DNA of 64,000 bases from Bradyrhizobium arachidis (lineage in GTDB: Bacteria; Pseudomonadota; Alphaproteobacteria; Rhizobiales; Xanthobacteraceae), in contig NZ_CP077970.1 in NCBI RefSeq assembly GCF_024758505.1, forward strand, positions 4,712,001 to 4,776,000, written 5' to 3'. How positions within the stretch are numbered: position 1 is the first letter of the stretch; each line of letters begins with the position of its first letter. Under the pieces are notes generated by a model that had not been told where the DNA came from, did no database searches, and was given only the letters and a program-made list of their open reading frames with translations. The position numbers and the translations under genes were made by a program. This document shows positions 16,469-23,810 of the stretch, piece after piece.

Positions 16469-17005
16469 CTATTTCGGCAAGGCCCCCGACTCGAGGCGCC
16501 CGGGCGCCGGCGATGGATAAGGCTTGGTTGGATTTGCCGGCTTGACGAGCCAATAGGCCCGGCCGTTGGTGTTCGGATCGCTGTTGTCGCTGGTCGAGAA
16601 ATAGACCGTCGTGCCGTTCTTCTGCCGATGCGAGAACAGGCCGCCACCAACCGCCACGATATCGTCAAGCTCCGCATGGGCCGGGCCAAGTCGCTTGCCG
16701 TTCTCGAACAGCTCGACCGGTGATCGCGCGCGGTCGGCGTCGGTGTCGGCGAGCTCGTCGAACAGCCCGAAGCGCTCGGTCCCAAAGGCGTGGCTCGACG
16801 GGCCGACGGAATGCGCGAAGGGGCGGTACAGCTGGATTTTCTCGCCGGGGACGTCAGGTCCAACCGTGAAGGCCGGGTCGGGGACGTGCGCGCCCCGGGC
16901 CCAATAGGCTAGAGCGACGTAAGCACAGACCACGATGAGGGCGAGGCCAGCCTTCCTGCGTCGACTCCAACCAGATCCAATGCTGTTGACGCGGGTAGGG
17001 GGCAT
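16469..17005 (-). CDS. Membrane-anchored protein with DNSDPNTNGR motif, copy 1
   Basis: 178 residues. One membrane segment near the N-terminus (KAGLALIVVCAYVALAYWA, about residues 18-36) leaves the rest outside. The exported part has VELFENGKRLGPAHAELDDIVAVGGGLFSHRQKNGTTVYFSTSDNSDPNTNGRAYWLV. The block FSTSDNSDPNTNGRxYW recurs in the opposite-strand gene at 18439. A Pro-rich tail follows. I do not recognise a named family; the repeated motif suggests a ligand-binding or structural element. Confidence 0.8.
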   Translation of the reverse strand: MPPTRVNSIGSGWSRRRKAGLALIVVCAYVALAYWARGAHVPDPAFTVGPDVPGEKIQLYRPFAHSVGPSSHAFGTERFGLFDELADTDADRARSPVELFENGKRLGPAHAELDDIVAVGGGLFSHRQKNGTTVYFSTSDNSDPNTNGRAYWLVKPANPTKPYPSPAPGRLESGALPK

Positions 17006-17141
17006 TTACCGGGGAAATTGCAATGCAGGCCGTGCGAGTGTGAATATTTGTGTCAACTATCAGGGCCGCTCGGCCCTGGGCAACCAAAATCGAACGAATG
17101 GCTAGCGAAGGGACCGGGCAGTTTGTCGTGCCACGGAAGCT

Positions 17142-17360
17142 TCAGAGCACGATCGGATGGCGGTATTTGCGCGCCAGCTCCAGATCGACATAGCCGCTGG
17201 CGTCGATCCACTCATGGGGACAATAGGCGAGTGTATCCGCGTCGATGTCGAGGCCGTCGCGCGCGATGGCCTGGCGAGTGCCCATCCGACCGGTCGAGAC
17301 TTTTTCGCCAAGTTGGGGATCGAAACATAAAGCGTCGAAGACCGCAGTATCGTTCGTCAT
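17142..17360 (-). CDS. Small hypothetical protein
   Basis: 72 residues: MTNDTAVFDALCFDPQLGEKVSTGRMGTRQAIARDG...AYCPHEWIDASGYVDLELARKYRHPIVL. No signal or membrane segment. Only a weak GGAA precedes the ATG. The sequence reads like a genuine protein (balanced composition, acidic) but I do not recognise it. Confidence 0.5.
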   Translation of the reverse strand: MTNDTAVFDALCFDPQLGEKVSTGRMGTRQAIARDGLDIDADTLAYCPHEWIDASGYVDLELARKYRHPIVL

Positions 17361-17532
17361 TTCCGCAATCCAAGGAGTTGAAAATCATCGCGGGCGCAAT
17401 GAGCGGATGGTATCGCGGGAACCCGGGAGTGCAAGCGGGATCGTTGCCGCAACTGCTCAGTGATGTAGACGCCTTGCACACGTGGTGATGGCGCGGGATG
17501 CAGGAAGCTGGCATCCCAGCAGCAAGCGGATG

Positions 17533-17850
17533 TCACTGCTGGGCGCGCGCGTCTGGCGCGGCATCCTTCCTGACGTTCTTGTTGCCGTCCTTGGCATCGC
17601 CGCTCTTGGGATCAAGGTTCTTCTTGGCGTCAAGGTTCTTGGGCCGTGCAGCTTCCTTCGCACGCTGGGCCATCCAGGCGTCGTATTCGGGTGTACCGCG
17701 GCGCGGGGGCGCATCGGCCGGCAGTCCGCCCATCCAATGCGGCATGTCGGCGAGGTGCGTGCCCACGCTTGCATTGACGCCGCCGGAGTGCGGGCTGCTC
17801 GCGCAGCCGGCGAGCGACAGGCAGATGAGGCAGAGGAACATCCGGGTCAT
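17533..17850 (-). CDS. Small lipoprotein, Lys/Asp-rich
   Basis: 105 residues from ATG 17850. The N-terminus MTRMFLCLICLSLAGCASS is a lipoprotein signal with lipobox LAGC. The mature part has MPHWMGGLPADAPPRRGTPEYDAWMAQRAKEAARPKN and a charged tail rich in Lys, Asp and Asn. PPRRGTPEYDAWMAQR is a conserved-looking core. Role unknown; probably outer-membrane anchored. Confidence 0.78.
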   Translation of the reverse strand: MTRMFLCLICLSLAGCASSPHSGGVNASVGTHLADMPHWMGGLPADAPPRRGTPEYDAWMAQRAKEAARPKNLDAKKNLDPKSGDAKDGNKNVRKDAAPDARAQQ

Positions 17851-17981
17851 GGCGAGCCGGTTAAGAGTCGATTGTGGCCCAAAGCGGAAGGATCCGGGCG
17901 CAAGGCCAGCCGCTCTCATGTCGAAATGAAGGCTTGCCGAACTGAACGCCTGTCGAAATGAAGGCTTGGCGAGTTCAGGGC

Positions 17982-18283
17982 TTAAGTCCTGCCGCCCTCG
18001 ATCACCGTGAACAGCGGCTTGGCCTGGGTCGGCTCGACCAGGAGCTCTTCGACCAGTGCGCTCGCCGCCTCGACATATTTGCGCGTCGGCTTATCGAGCG
18101 GACGGGTGGCTTCATCCGCGAGCGCGACGCGCGCTGCCTCGACCAGCTTGCGCATCCGCACCGCCTGTGTTCGTCGCCCGCCGTCAGCGACGCGCGTGCG
18201 AGCGAACGCAGGACGAACAGTTCGCCCTCGAGCCTGAGCAGGCGATCGTTGAGCTTGGCGAGGACGGCGTTGAGGTCGGGCAT
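17982..18283 (-). pseudogene. Small helical gene interrupted by a one-base frameshift
   Basis: From ATG 18283 the frame reads MPDLNAVLAKLNDRLLRLEG, ELFVLRSLARASLTAGDEH, then becomes low-quality. In the next frame, from about 18180, it continues QAVRMRKLVEAARVALADEA, TRPLDKPTRKYVEAASALVEE, LLVEPTQAKPLFTVIEGGRT and stops at TAA 17982. The span is 302 nt, one base short of a whole number of codons, so one missing base restores a roughly 100-residue helical protein. It is either a recent pseudogene or a sequence error. Product not recognised. Confidence 0.65.
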
Positions 18284-18438
18284 GGTGACGTTGGGGAACA
18301 AAACCGATTGTTGCGATTTAACCGTCCAGAGGTGAATGATCCCCAAACGCCTGCGACGAAATGTGCGGCAGCCTTTGCGCCGCCAAATTGTCGGCGCACG
18401 GACGTCCGTGGGACCACAATCGGGTGCGGTGGGCCGAG

Positions 18439-18858
18439 ATGCGGGGCGGGTGGCGAGCAAAAGCTGGTATGGCTGCCTTCGCCGTGGCGGCGTATGTCGC
18501 GGCCGCCGCTTATTTCCACGCCAGCTATGTCGATCCCCGGCCAAAGGGGCGCATCGTCGTTCAACTCCTGCCGCCGTTCCAGCACGAAGCCGGGCATGCC
18601 TTCAGCGGGCAGGGCCGGCCGGGCGAATATGCCGCCGTCACTCCGTTCGCCGACGAGCCGAGCGAAGAGGGGCCCAGCCGAACGGCGATCTACGAGGATG
18701 GACGGATGCTCGGCGGCGGCCACAGCACCTTCCGCGACATCCGGGATCTGGGACAAGGCCGCTTCCTGTATCTCAAGGGCCGCCCCGTCTACTTCTCGAG
18801 CACCGACAACAGCGACCCGAACACCAACGGGCGCAAATATTGGATCGCGGTCCCGTAA
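18439..18858 (+). CDS. Membrane-anchored protein with DNSDPNTNGR motif, copy 2
   Basis: 139 residues from ATG 18439 (MRGGWRAKAGMAAFAVAAYVAAAAYF), with one N-terminal membrane segment. The outer part ends GQGRFLYLKGRPVYFSSTDNSDPNTNGRKYWIAVP, sharing VYFSxxDNSDPNTNGRxYW with the gene at 16469. The region IYEDGRMLGGGHSTFRDI also lines up with LFENGKRLGPAHAELDDI. It is therefore a paralogue on the opposite strand, with three small genes between. Function unknown. Confidence 0.78.
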   Translation: MRGGWRAKAGMAAFAVAAYVAAAAYFHASYVDPRPKGRIVVQLLPPFQHEAGHAFSGQGRPGEYAAVTPFADEPSEEGPSRTAIYEDGRMLGGGHSTFRDIRDLGQGRFLYLKGRPVYFSSTDNSDPNTNGRKYWIAVP

Positions 18859-18927
18859 GCGCGGGCTCCGACCCGACCAAAGCATCGAAACAACCCCATG
18901 CACAGTAGCCGGCGGTCGCCGGCATAA

Positions 18928-18981
18928 ATTTTCGTATTTTACGAAAATCACTTGACGCGTCGGGCAAATCGCCGGTATATT
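18928..18981 (+). promoter_or_regulatory. Palindrome plus sigma70-like promoter without an evident gene
   Basis: A perfect palindrome, ATTTTCGTA, TTT, TACGAAAAT (18928-18948), abuts TTGACG (18952) which is 18 nt from TATATT (18976). It points rightwards, where only an antisense gene (19034-19273) lies. The layout is that of a repressor-controlled promoter, so a small RNA or a lost gene may be involved. Confidence 0.5.
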
Positions 18982-19033
18982 GGCATCATTGGGATTGCCG
19001 TCGGGCGCACCCTTTTGAAGTTCTCGCGCCCCG

Positions 19034-19273
19034 CTATTGCTTGGCAGCCTGCGTCTCCAGACATTGATTGAGATAGGCGGTGCGGTCCCTCGGCAGCACC
19101 TTGTCGGCATCCGCCTTCTTGGCGCACTCCGATTGGCGGATCTGCTCGGCGCGGCGCTTTTCGGCGGCCTCGCGAAATTCGGGAGCAACCTTGTCGGGAT
19201 CGACCAGCTTCTGCGACCTTGCGGGAGCGACAGCAAGCAGCGCAACCGCTGCGAGGATAATGAACTGTTTCAA
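19034..19273 (-). CDS. Small exported PsiF-like protein
   Basis: 79 residues starting at TTG 19273; GGAGG stands five bases before it and no ATG fits. Residues 1-20 (MKQFIILAAVALLAVAPARS) are a signal peptide. The mature part RRAEQIRQSECAKKADADKVLPRDRTAYLNQCLETQAAKQ matches the PsiF repeat pattern (CxxxAxxxxLxxxxRxxxxxxCL) seen in phosphate-starvation proteins. No pho box was identified. Confidence 0.8.
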   Translation of the reverse strand: MKQFIILAAVALLAVAPARSQKLVDPDKVAPEFREAAEKRRAEQIRQSECAKKADADKVLPRDRTAYLNQCLETQAAKQ

Positions 19274-19566
19274 ATGAGCCTCCGGAAAAGACCCATCCTA
19301 GCGCCGCCTTGGTGAATGCTCAAACCAGACGGGTGCCGAGGCCGTCGCAATGTACCCGGCTACCCCGGCGCGGTCCGGCTGCCCCCGAGCTCAGCCGGCG
19401 CCCGCTTTTTTTCGCCACGTGTGAACTGCTTCACAAACAGAACGAGGATCATCCGCTATGGATGACGCATTGCTTTATTTAGTCATACTTGAAAAACGCC
19501 CCCGGCGCGCAAGCGCTGGGGGTTTTCGCTTGGGTGTCGATCGCGCGCTCTCGTTCGTCGTCGCGG

Positions 19567-19821
19567 TCATTTCGTGTTGCGATACCCCATCGCCGGCTCG
19601 GGCGGCTTATTCCAGTGGAAGTCCGGCCGCACCTCGGCGCCGTGCTTGCCGCAGACGGTGCAAACGAAGCGCGGCTCGATGTCGGAGAGCCGCAAATCGT
19701 CCGCCCAGCGATCGGCGCTGAGTGCAACGCTATGGCTGCACCGGTAGTCGGCGCAATAGACCAGCACGCCGCGCACGCCGGCATCGCGCATGTCGCCGAA
19801 GGTGATCTTTTGGGGCCGCAT
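19567..19821 (-). CDS. Small conserved Cys-rich protein
   Basis: 84 residues: MRPQKITFGDMRDAGVRGVLVYCADYRCSHSVALSADRWADDLRLSDIEPRFVCTVCGKHGAEVRPDFHWNK. Four Cys (CADYRC, CTVC) with a His suggest a zinc ribbon. The style is that of a conserved rhizobial hypothetical protein. No signal peptide, so cytoplasmic. Function unknown. Confidence 0.78.
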   Translation of the reverse strand: MRPQKITFGDMRDAGVRGVLVYCADYRCSHSVALSADRWADDLRLSDIEPRFVCTVCGKHGAEVRPDFHWNKPPEPAMGYRNTK

Positions 19822-20002
19822 GGCCCATCAAGGCGCGAGGTTTTCGCCTTCGCAAATTATCAATGGCTGGTGGCTCGGAACGCGCGCGAGACACTTGGCG
19901 TCGTGGGTGTGGACAAGTCGCCTGAATGGCGCGCGGTTTGCGCGGCGCACGGACTGTCCATAGGGACTTCCGTGCGCGCCGGCGGTTCAGCAGAAGGCGG
20001 CG

Positions 20003-20266
20003 CTATTTGCCGGGCGTCCACGTGTCGAAATTGCCGTCCTTCTTGCCGGTCTTTTTGGCCTGCGTGACCGAAACGCCGTCGCGGCAGGCGATGTATTGCG
20101 CGACCTGCGCATTCGTGCCGGCGCGCTTTGCGACCCACATGTCGCGTGTAAAGCCCGCCTTGGCCATGCAATCCAATGCGTGCGGAGTCGAATTCTTGCC
20201 CTGGGCAAGCGCTGCATCAGTCGTGAAGGCGAGAAACAGACAGGCTCCGATCAGTAGCTTCTTCAT
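20003..20266 (-). CDS. Small exported PsiF-like/Cys protein
   Basis: 87 residues from ATG 20266, chosen because GGGGGA lies just upstream. MKKLLIGACLFLAFTTDAALA is a signal peptide. The mature part HALDCMAKAGFTRDMWVAKRAGTNAQVAQYIACRDGVSVTQAKKTGKKDGNFDTWTPGK has two Cys about 30 residues apart, as in small PsiF-like periplasmic proteins. Function unknown. Confidence 0.75.
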   Translation of the reverse strand: MKKLLIGACLFLAFTTDAALAQGKNSTPHALDCMAKAGFTRDMWVAKRAGTNAQVAQYIACRDGVSVTQAKKTGKKDGNFDTWTPGK

Positions 20267-20527
20267 TCTCAATTCCCCCATTCAAGAAAACACCTCCAGA
20301 TTGTGGAGGTGAGTGCAGATAGCCAGAACCTGGAAGCAAGCCAAGGGAAAGTTCTGATGGTGCCTTGCGGCGTGCGTCACCGTATTTTCCGGGGTTGAGC
20401 GCTAACCTGGAATTAATCTGAAAAGCTCATAATTTAGGGCAGTTGTAGATGAGTGCTGCGTAGAGGAGCCGTCGCGAGGACGTTCCGGCGATAGCCTCCT
20501 CTTGTTCGCTCATTGAGGTCAATGCAA

Positions 20528-21211
20528 ATGACCACGACACCGGAAGTGCAGGGCCTGGTCGAACAACTCGACCCCGCAGCGCTCGCAGCCGCAGCTGCGG
20601 CACCTGAACCCGAAGCCCTTGAAGCCCCAGAAGCCGACTTCCCGATCAGGCAGTCCAGCCGGAAATCGGTTGTGGCGCTGGCGGTGTGCGCCCTCGCCAT
20701 CAACGGCGCGGCGGCGATCTATACGTTGCCATCAGGTCTTCAGTTGCCGGACGTCGGCAGTGTGGTGGCGGAGCTGATTCAGCCGAAAGCGCCTGCGCCG
20801 AAACCGGATCCGGTGATCGCCGCCTTGAAGGATATCCAGTTGGCGCAGCAGGAACATGCTGCTTCGCTGAACGAGAGCAATCAATCATTGCAGCAACAGA
20901 CGGCGCTGATGCAGCAGGATTCAATGGTGATCCTGTCCCTGCGCCAGAGCATCACGGACGAGCGGGTCGATGTGAAGAAGATATCTTCGCAGCTTTCCAC
21001 GCTCATCGCGAAGATCGACGCGCTGCAAAATACAATGATGTCGGACATCACCTCCGCCATTCCAAAAGGGTACGCTCGTAGTCGACTATTCGTGCGCAAA
21101 CGGATGGTTCGGGAATCGAAGCCTGTCGCGCCCGTTGGGCCCGTTGGGCCTGTTTCGGTGGGCGGAGCTCCGCTGACCGTTCCGGCTACGACGCCGGTCC
21201 CGGAAAGCTGA
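20528..21211 (+). CDS. Membrane protein with coiled coil, unknown function
   Basis: 227 residues from ATG 20528, nine bases after GAGG (an ATG six bases earlier is closer to it). The N-terminus is acidic and Ala/Glu/Pro-rich (LEAPEADFPIRQ). A membrane helix follows (SVVALAVCALAINGAAAIYTL), then a coiled coil rich in Gln/Leu (AALKDIQLAQQEHAASLNESNQSLQQQTALMQQ). The C-terminus is VGPVGPV-type low complexity. It looks like a bitopic protein with a periplasmic coiled coil. It is divergent from an unnamed gap and lies upstream of the DUF3551 gene. Confidence 0.7.
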   Translation: MTTTPEVQGLVEQLDPAALAAAAAAPEPEALEAPEADFPIRQSSRKSVVALAVCALAINGAAAIYTLPSGLQLPDVGSVVAELIQPKAPAPKPDPVIAALKDIQLAQQEHAASLNESNQSLQQQTALMQQDSMVILSLRQSITDERVDVKKISSQLSTLIAKIDALQNTMMSDITSAIPKGYARSRLFVRKRMVRESKPVAPVGPVGPVSVGGAPLTVPATTPVPES

Positions 21212-21255
21212 AGACACGTCAAGCGAAGCGCTTGGCGCTATGTCTGCGCTAATCT

Positions 21256-21281
21256 GGCCCGCCGGTTCACGTCGGCGGGCC
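21256..21281. repeat. GGCCCGCC...GGCGGGCC hairpin, copy 1
   Basis: GGCCCGCC, ggttcacgtc, GGCGGGCC. It lies between two convergent genes and could end both. Relatives sit at 31504 and 35576, with a decayed one near 36775. Confidence 0.7.
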
Positions 21282-21314
21282 TTACGCTTCGACGATACAC
21301 CGGAGCGTCCATTG

Positions 21315-21590
21315 TCACTGCCTGCGGCGCGCCCGAGGCTGTTGGACACTCTGCTGCGGTACGGCCTGCTGTTGGAAGAGAAGGCGCCGGTTTTCCTTGC
21401 ATATCACGTTCGACCGGCCGGACGCGGACCACAGGCATTGCTCTCTCGTCTGATAAGAGCAGTCGCCGGAAGCGCCGAGCTCCCCGCCATAGACGCACCA
21501 GGGGTAGTCATACGAAACGGGAGAAGTGGAGCCTGCATTGGCGGCCGTCCCGGCTGCCAGCAAGGCGAATATGACGAGTATTGTGCGCAT
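21315..21590 (-). CDS. DUF3551-family small exported protein
   Basis: 91 residues. Signal peptide MRTILVIFALLAAGTAANA, then STSPVSYDYPWCVYGGELGASGDCSYQTREQCLWSASGRSNVICKENRRL. The pattern YPWC...CxYxTxEQC...C is that of DUF3551, a family expanded in Bradyrhizobium. Four Cys probably make two disulfides. AGGA precedes the start by nine bases. Confidence 0.88.
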   Translation of the reverse strand: MRTILVIFALLAAGTAANAGSTSPVSYDYPWCVYGGELGASGDCSYQTREQCLWSASGRSNVICKENRRLLFQQQAVPQQSVQQPRARRRQ

Positions 21591-21935
21591 ATCCGTATGT
21601 CCTGTCGTAAGGTTAGGGCGAATACCCAGAGATCATCGCCCCCTGATCGACCATCCAGACTGTCATCGGATGACTCCGTCGGGCTTGCGCCTCGGCTGGA
21701 TATCTGGGCTTGGCCCGACGTGGTTCAACGCCCTCATGATGCCCTTCCAACAAAGTCGTCGGGCCCACGGCGCTCTGCCACCAGGATCAGAGCCTCCATT
21801 GCCGCTTGCCGCTCCGGCCGCAGCTCGAACGGAGTCACACGCGGGCCAATCCCTTTCCGTGATCGACATCACATACCGTCCCCTTGCCTTTCGGCAGGCT
21901 GTGAATACGCTGCTCACATTTGATTTGGGGCTGTA
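21591..21935. other. Gap before the caspase array
   Basis: No convincing gene is seen in this 345-nt stretch. It holds a CRP-like palindrome at 21858-21873 and presumably the promoter of the first caspase gene. The 60 nt before the start (TTGCCTTTCGGCAGGCT onward) resemble those before the third caspase copy. Confidence 0.55.
21858..21873. promoter_or_regulatory. CRP-like palindrome before caspase copy 1
   Basis: CGTGAT CGAC ATCACA. The centre is about 70 nt from the start codon at 21936. The matching site before copy 3 (25775-25790) is at almost the same distance. Confidence 0.62.
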
Positions 21936-23789
21936 ATGGGCGCGCTTCGGTTTTTCTTGATCATTTTTGCTGTGTGGCTCGGATGCGGACCGGCAATGGC
22001 CGAGCGGCGCGTGGCGCTCGTCATTGGCAACTCGGCCTACAAGAGCGTGCCGCGGCTCGCGAACCCCGCGAACGACGCCACCCTGGTCGGCGGCATGTTC
22101 AAGAAAGCCGGGTTCGATGCCGTGGACATCAAGCTCGACCTCAACGCCTCGGAAATGCGGAAGGCGCTGCGCGAGTTTGGCGGCAGGACCAGGGATGCGG
22201 ACGTCGCCGTGGTCTACTACGCTGGTCACGGCATCGAACTCGATGGCGTCAACTATTTGATCCCCACCGACGCGACGCTGGAGACGGATAGCGACGTTCT
22301 CGACGAGACGATTGCTCTGGACCGCGCGCTGTTCGCGGTCGAGCCCGCGAAGCAACTCCGCCTGATCATTCTCGATGCCTGCCGCGACAATCCGTTCGCC
22401 AAGACGATGAAGCGGACGATCGCTGCCCGCGCCATCGGGCGGGGTCTGGCCAAGGTCGAGCCGACCAGCCCGAACACGATGATTGCGTATGCTGCGAAGG
22501 CGGGTTCGACGGCCTCGGATGGCGACTCCAAGAACAGTCCGTTCGCGGCGGCGCTGGTCGAGCGCCTCCCGACCCCGGGGCTCGACCTGGGCAAGGCCTT
22601 CCGCTTCGTGCGCGACGATGTCCTGAAGACCACCGGCAACAAGCAGGAGCCGTTTGTCTACGGTTCGCTCGGCGGCGATGACGTGGCGCTGGTCCCGGCG
22701 AAGCCCGTCGCGAGCGGGCCACAGGCAAACCCCGACAGCGAAATCCGGCGCGACTACGAGCTGGCGCTCCAGCTTGGCACGCGTGAAGGATGGACGGCTT
22801 TCCTCAACCGTTTTCCGAGTGGCTTCTATACCGACCTCGCCAAGGGCCAGTTGAACAAGATCGCTGCCGAAGATGCCCGCACGGCCGCCGCAGACAAGGC
22901 ACGGCAGGCCGAGGACGAGAGAACGAGGCTGGCAGCCGAACGAGCGAAGAAGGCCGAGCAGGACAAGGCCGCCGCCGCAGCCAGGGCCGCCGAGGACGCC
23001 CGGCTCGCGGCGGAAAAGGCCAAGCAGGCCGAAGAGGCGAAGGCAGCGGCAGCCGAACAGCGCCGGAAGGATGCGGAGGCTGCCGTGGCCAAGGCTCAGG
23101 CCGATAAGCAGGCCGCGGCCGAGAAGGTGCTCGCCGACAAGATCGCCAACGACAAGGCGGCTGCCGAGCTTGCCGCAAAGCAGGCGGCCGAGAAGGCGCA
23201 GCGTGACAGCGAGCAGAAGGTCGCGGCAGTTGCTCCAACGCAAACGTCGCCCAGCCTCTCGCCGCAGGAGACCGCCAAACTGGTGCAGTCAGAGCTCCGT
23301 CGCGTCGGATGTCTGACCGGTGCATCGGACGGCGACTGGAACGCCTCCGCGCAGCGCTCGCTGACGCTGTTCAACAAGCACGCCGGCACGAAGTTCGACA
23401 TCAAGCTCGCAAGCTTCGACGCGCTCGACGCGATCAAGAGCAAGCAAGGCCGCGTCTGCCCGCTGGTCTGCGATCGCGGGTTCAGGGCGGATGGCGATGC
23501 CTGTGTGAAGATCACCTGTCGTGCGGGCTATCGCGTCAACGACGAAAATGAGTGCGAGAAAGTACAGGACAAGAAGCCGGTCGCAACGCGCGAGGATGCG
23601 AAGCCGCGCAACGACGAGCGGAAGAAGGGTGAGGCCGCGCCCGCGAAGCCGCAGGCCACCGGCCAGATGTATTGTAACAGTGCGGGGTGTCGGCCAGTGC
23701 GGCCGGGCTGTCGACTTGAAATCCTGAATGGGCAGGCAGGGTATTCGCGGGCCGGTGGCGGCACCGGTAACTTTGAAGTCTGCAACTGA
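21936..23789 (+). CDS. Exported caspase-like protein, array copy 1
   Basis: 617 residues; GGGG lies five bases before the ATG. Signal peptide 1-22 (MGALRFFLIIFAVWLGCGPAMA). Caspase p20-like domain about 24-245 with His98 (VVYYAGHGIELDG) and Cys149 (LDACRDNPFAK). A tyrosine/glycine repeat (YELALQLGTREGWTAFLNRFPSGFYTDLAKGQLNKI) follows, then about 140 residues of Ala/Lys/Glu coiled coil (EQDKAAAAARAAEDARLAAEKAKQ). Next is a peptidoglycan-binding-like segment (LVQSELRRVGCLTGASDGDWNASAQRSLTLFN), a Cys-rich segment (CPLVCDRGFRADGDACVKITC) and a Cys-framed tail. Predicted periplasmic cysteine protease; substrate unknown. Copy 2 starts 21 nt later. Confidence 0.92.
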   Translation: MGALRFFLIIFAVWLGCGPAMAERRVALVIGNSAYKSVPRLANPANDATLVGGMFKKAGFDAVDIKLDLNASEMRKALREFGGRTRDADVAVVYYAGHGIELDGVNYLIPTDATLETDSDVLDETIALDRALFAVEPAKQLRLIILDACRDNPFAKTMKRTIAARAIGRGLAKVEPTSPNTMIAYAAKAGSTASDGDSKNSPFAAALVERLPTPGLDLGKAFRFVRDDVLKTTGNKQEPFVYGSLGGDDVALVPAKPVASGPQANPDSEIRRDYELALQLGTREGWTAFLNRFPSGFYTDLAKGQLNKIAAEDARTAAADKARQAEDERTRLAAERAKKAEQDKAAAAARAAEDARLAAEKAKQAEEAKAAAAEQRRKDAEAAVAKAQADKQAAAEKVLADKIANDKAAAELAAKQAAEKAQRDSEQKVAAVAPTQTSPSLSPQETAKLVQSELRRVGCLTGASDGDWNASAQRSLTLFNKHAGTKFDIKLASFDALDAIKSKQGRVCPLVCDRGFRADGDACVKITCRAGYRVNDENECEKVQDKKPVATREDAKPRNDERKKGEAAPAKPQATGQMYCNSAGCRPVRPGCRLEILNGQAGYSRAGGGTGNFEVCN

Positions 23790-23810
23790 GGGGCTAGGGG
23801 GCTACCGAAT

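Noticed and set aside
17418..17456. EcfG-type promoter (GGAAC...CGTT) near 17420
   Set aside because: The spacing is 19 nt instead of 16-17 and the gene orientation does not fit.
21663..23243. A 526-codon frame on the minus strand across the first caspase gene
   Set aside because: Similar shadow frames recur opposite every caspase copy, as expected from their common sequence, and carry no domain.
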